DNA of 15,611 nucleotides, taken from Acidobacteriota bacterium. GTDB taxonomy: Bacteria > Acidobacteriota > Terriglobia > Terriglobales > Acidobacteriaceae. Positions 13,644-15,611 of the stretch are shown one piece after another. Below the pieces are notes generated by a model. The model did no database searches. It saw only the letters and a list, made by a program, of their open reading frames with translations, and was not told the origin of the DNA. The position numbers and the translations under genes are program-made. The stretch is from positions 1 to 15,611 of the forward strand of contig JAEKKE010000182.1 of the NCBI GenBank assembly GCA_019510535.1, in the 5' to 3' direction. Position 1 is the stretch's first letter; each line of letters opens with the position of its first letter.

Positions 13644-13946
13644 TTATCCGCGATAGTCCCGATATTGGATCACTTCGCTGATACCGATCCAGATATCGAG
13701 CAGGCCCAGGCCCGAGATCAGGCCCTTGATGGCGCCATTCCGTAGAATGGCGCCGATCGTGGGATAAGCGTTGAAGAGATTGTTGTGGTCCCAGACGCGG
13801 GGCCACCAGGGAAGCACCGTCACCAGCACACCCAGGTAAACGCAGAAGAGTACCAGGATGAACAGCGAAATGCGTTGCAGCCAGACGGGGGCCGGACGAT
13901 CGTGGTGCTGTCTTTCCTCGTGCGCTGCTTCCGGCTGTACTGCCAT
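13644..13946 (-). CDS. Small membrane protein, 100 residues
   Basis: From ATG 13946, with GGAG 5 nt upstream, the protein is 100 residues. A TTG one codon earlier also fits but lacks that spacing. The N-terminus is hydrophilic and His-rich (EERQHHDRPAP). A strong membrane segment follows (RISLFILVLFCVYLGVLVTV), then LPWWPRVWDHNNLF and a weaker hydrophobic stretch (GLISGLGLLDIWIGI). The N-terminus is probably cytoplasmic. I do not recognise a named family. It lies 35 bp downstream of the typA stop on the same strand and may be cotranscribed with it; its stop is adjacent to inverted repeat C. Confidence 0.75.
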   Translation of the reverse strand: MAVQPEAAHEERQHHDRPAPVWLQRISLFILVLFCVYLGVLVTVLPWWPRVWDHNNLFNAYPTIGAILRNGAIKGLISGLGLLDIWIGISEVIQYRDYRG

Positions 13947-13981
13947 CAAATCTCCGAGACTAGCTCTTAGACGTAAGCCTA

Positions 13982-15611
13982 CTACTCCACGTTTTGGTTG
14001 CGGCGCGGACGGCGGTTGGCCTGAAGGACCTTCTTGCGCAGGCGCAGGTTCTTGGGCGTGACCTCAACCAGTTCATCGTCCGCGATGAACTCAATGCACT
14101 GCTCCAGCGTGAGCTGCTTGTAGGGCACCAGGCGCAGGGCCTCATCAGCCGAGCTGGCGCGCATGTTGGTCAGCTTCTTTTCGCGGACGCAGTTTACGTC
14201 GAGGTCGTTGTCGCGCGAGTGCTCGCCGACGACCATGCCCTCGTAGACTTCGATACCGTCGCCGACAAAGAGAACACCACGGTCCTGCAGGCCGTTCAGT
14301 GCATAGGTGGTCGTTGTGCCTGCGCGGTCGCTGATCAGGGCTCCGCTCGGACGTTGCGGAATCTCACCCTGGTAGTTGGTGTAGCCGTCGAAGATGGAGT
14401 TCATCACGATGGTGCCGCGCGTTTCGGTCAGCATCTCCGAGCGCAGGCCGATGAGGCCGCGGCTGGGAACCTTGAACTCCATACGCACACGGCCCTGGCC
14501 GTGCATCTTCACCATCTCGCCCTTTCTGGGCCCAAGCTTCTGGATGACGGTTCCGGCAAACTCTTCCGGAACGTCGATGGTCACGTACTCCACCGGCTCC
14601 ATCAGGGCGCCGTCGATGCGCTTGGTGACGATCTCAGGACGGCCGACCATCAGCTCGAAGCCTTCGCGGCGCATCATTTCGATCAGCACGGCGAGCTGCA
14701 GCTCGCCACGGCCCAGCACCTTGAAGCTATCGGGTGAATCTGTCTCTTCCACGCGGATGGAGACGTTGGTCAGCAGCTCGCGGTCGAGACGGTCGCGCAG
14801 GTTACGGCTGGTGACGTACTGGCCGTCGCGTCCGGAGAAGGGGGAGTTGTTGACTGAGAACTGGATAGCGATGGTCGGCTCATCGATGGTGATCTTCGGC
14901 AGCGGCTGCGGATTGTCAACACCGGTGATGCTCTCGCCGATGGTGATGCCGGCAACGCCGGCGATGGCGACGATGTCACCGATCTGGGTCTGCTCGATGT
15001 CGGTGCGCTTCAGGCCGGCAAAGCTGAACAGCTTGGTGATCTTGGTCTTCTGCAGCGTTCCGTCCAGCTTGGCGACGTTCACTTCGTCACCGGTCTTCAG
15101 ATTGCCGTTGAAGACGCGAGCGATGGCCAGGCGGCCGAGGTAGTCGGAGTAGTCGAGGTTGGTCACCAGGATCTGCAGGGCACCCTCGTGATCGCCGACA
15201 GCCGGCGGAATCTTCGCGAGGACGGTGTCAAACAGCGGTTTCAGGTCGGTGCCGGGCTGCGCCAGGTCCATGGTGGCCGTACCGGCCTTGCCGTTGGTGT
15301 AGACCACGGGGAACTCGAGCTGGCTCTCGTCAGCGTCCAGGTCGATGAACAGGTCATAGACCTCGTTCAGGACTTCCTGAGGACGGGCGTCGGGCCGATC
15401 GATCTTGTTGATAACAAGGATCGGAGGCAGGCCTGCTTCAAGGGCCTTGGAGAGCACGTAGCGGGTCTGCGGCAGGGGACCTTCGCTGGCGTCGACCAGC
15501 AGGACGACACCGTCCACCATCTTCAGGGCGCGCTCCACCTCGCCGCCGAAGTCGGCGTGGCCGGGGGTGTCGACGATGTTGATCTTGGAGTCGCCATAGT
15601 GGACGGCGGTG
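13982..15611 (-). CDS. typA: Translational GTPase TypA/BipA (5' partial)
   Basis: 542 residues are visible; the family is about 600-615, so roughly 65 N-terminal residues, including the P-loop, lie beyond the right edge. The frame is open through the window end: the codon at 15536-15538 is an internal GTG in GGEVERAL. Visible GTPase motifs are G3 DTPGHADFGGEV (fragment residues 14-25) and G4 NKID (68-71); the G5 region reads VVYTNGKAG and lacks the usual Ser-Ala. EF-G-like domains II, III (GRGELQLAVLIEMMRREG) and V follow. The TypA-specific C-terminal domain is complete (YALNGLQDRG, VYEGMVVGEHSRDNDL, KKLTNMRAS, DELVEVTPKNLRLRKKVL). TypA binds ribosomes and supports ribosome assembly and growth under stress or cold. 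Assignment is very secure. Confidence 0.97.
   Translation of the reverse strand, partial: TAVHYGDSKINIVDTPGHADFGGEVERALKMVDGVVLLVDASEGPLPQTRYVLSKALEAGLPPILVINKIDRPDARPQEVLNEVYDLFIDLDADESQLEFPVVYTNGKAGTATMDLAQPGTDLKPLFDTVLAKIPPAVGDHEGALQILVTNLDYSDYLGRLAIARVFNGNLKTGDEVNVAKLDGTLQKTKITKLFSFAGLKRTDIEQTQIGDIVAIAGVAGITIGESITGVDNPQPLPKITIDEPTIAIQFSVNNSPFSGRDGQYVTSRNLRDRLDRELLTNVSIRVEETDSPDSFKVLGRGELQLAVLIEMMRREGFELMVGRPEIVTKRIDGALMEPVEYVTIDVPEEFAGTVIQKLGPRKGEMVKMHGQGRVRMEFKVPSRGLIGLRSEMLTETRGTIVMNSIFDGYTNYQGEIPQRPSGALISDRAGTTTTYALNGLQDRGVLFVGDGIEVYEGMVVGEHSRDNDLDVNCVREKKLTNMRASSADEALRLVPYKQLTLEQCIEFIADDELVEVTPKNLRLRKKVLQANRRPRRNQNVE

Noticed and set aside
13994..15143. Long plus-strand open frames (about 247 and 249 codons) opposite typA
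   Set aside because: They lie entirely antisense to a gene of certain identity, have no family features, and are expected in GC-rich DNA.

Overview
The window looks like chromosomal DNA from a GC-rich Gram-negative bacterium, most plausibly an Acidobacteriota of the Terriglobus/Granulicella/Edaphobacter type. This rests on protein style, gene neighbourhoods and AT-rich palindromic spacer repeats; there is no rRNA or marker search behind it, so it is an inference. I see no tRNA, rRNA, CRISPR array, phage or transposase gene. Both edges cut genes.

Left part (1-6500). The 3' portion of an Rsm22/METTL17-like ribosome-associated methyltransferase gene is followed by an overlooked 50-residue zinc-ribbon gene at 1151-1303. 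A tight minus-strand operon then runs from about 6425 down to 1329: circularly permuted ATP-grasp protein, alpha-E protein, transglutaminase-like cysteine protease, and finally a secreted amidase-signature hydrolase. The first three are a widespread, poorly understood set predicted to make and cleave peptide or amide bonds; the amidase in fourth position is the unusual part. A sigma70-like promoter for the operon lies inside a nested inverted repeat (6456-6544).

Middle (6550-10792). A 116-bp element with perfect 14-bp terminal inverted repeats supplies the stop codon of a secreted glycine-rich protein gene. Divergent from that gene is a secreted zinc-dependent phospholipase C-like protein, then a secreted GH13 alpha-glucosidase.

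Right part (10793-15611). A GT4 glycosyltransferase and a divergent small membrane protein are followed by a broken LOG-family gene, a small membrane protein, and the 3' 90% of typA/bipA. Three inverted repeats of a common design (AT-rich TTGAAT/GAATGA arms around a GC-rich core) sit at 10796-10890, 12543-12642 and 13540-13640. They form the end of the glycosyltransferase gene, extend the membrane protein by about 47 residues of repeat-encoded tail, and bracket the broken LOG gene on both sides.

The most interesting signal is this repeat family together with the 116-bp element: all four occur at minus-strand stop codons and appear to have reshaped gene ends. No complete new defence or mobile system is evident. 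The best candidate functional system is the four-gene ATP-grasp/alpha-E/transglutaminase/amidase operon.
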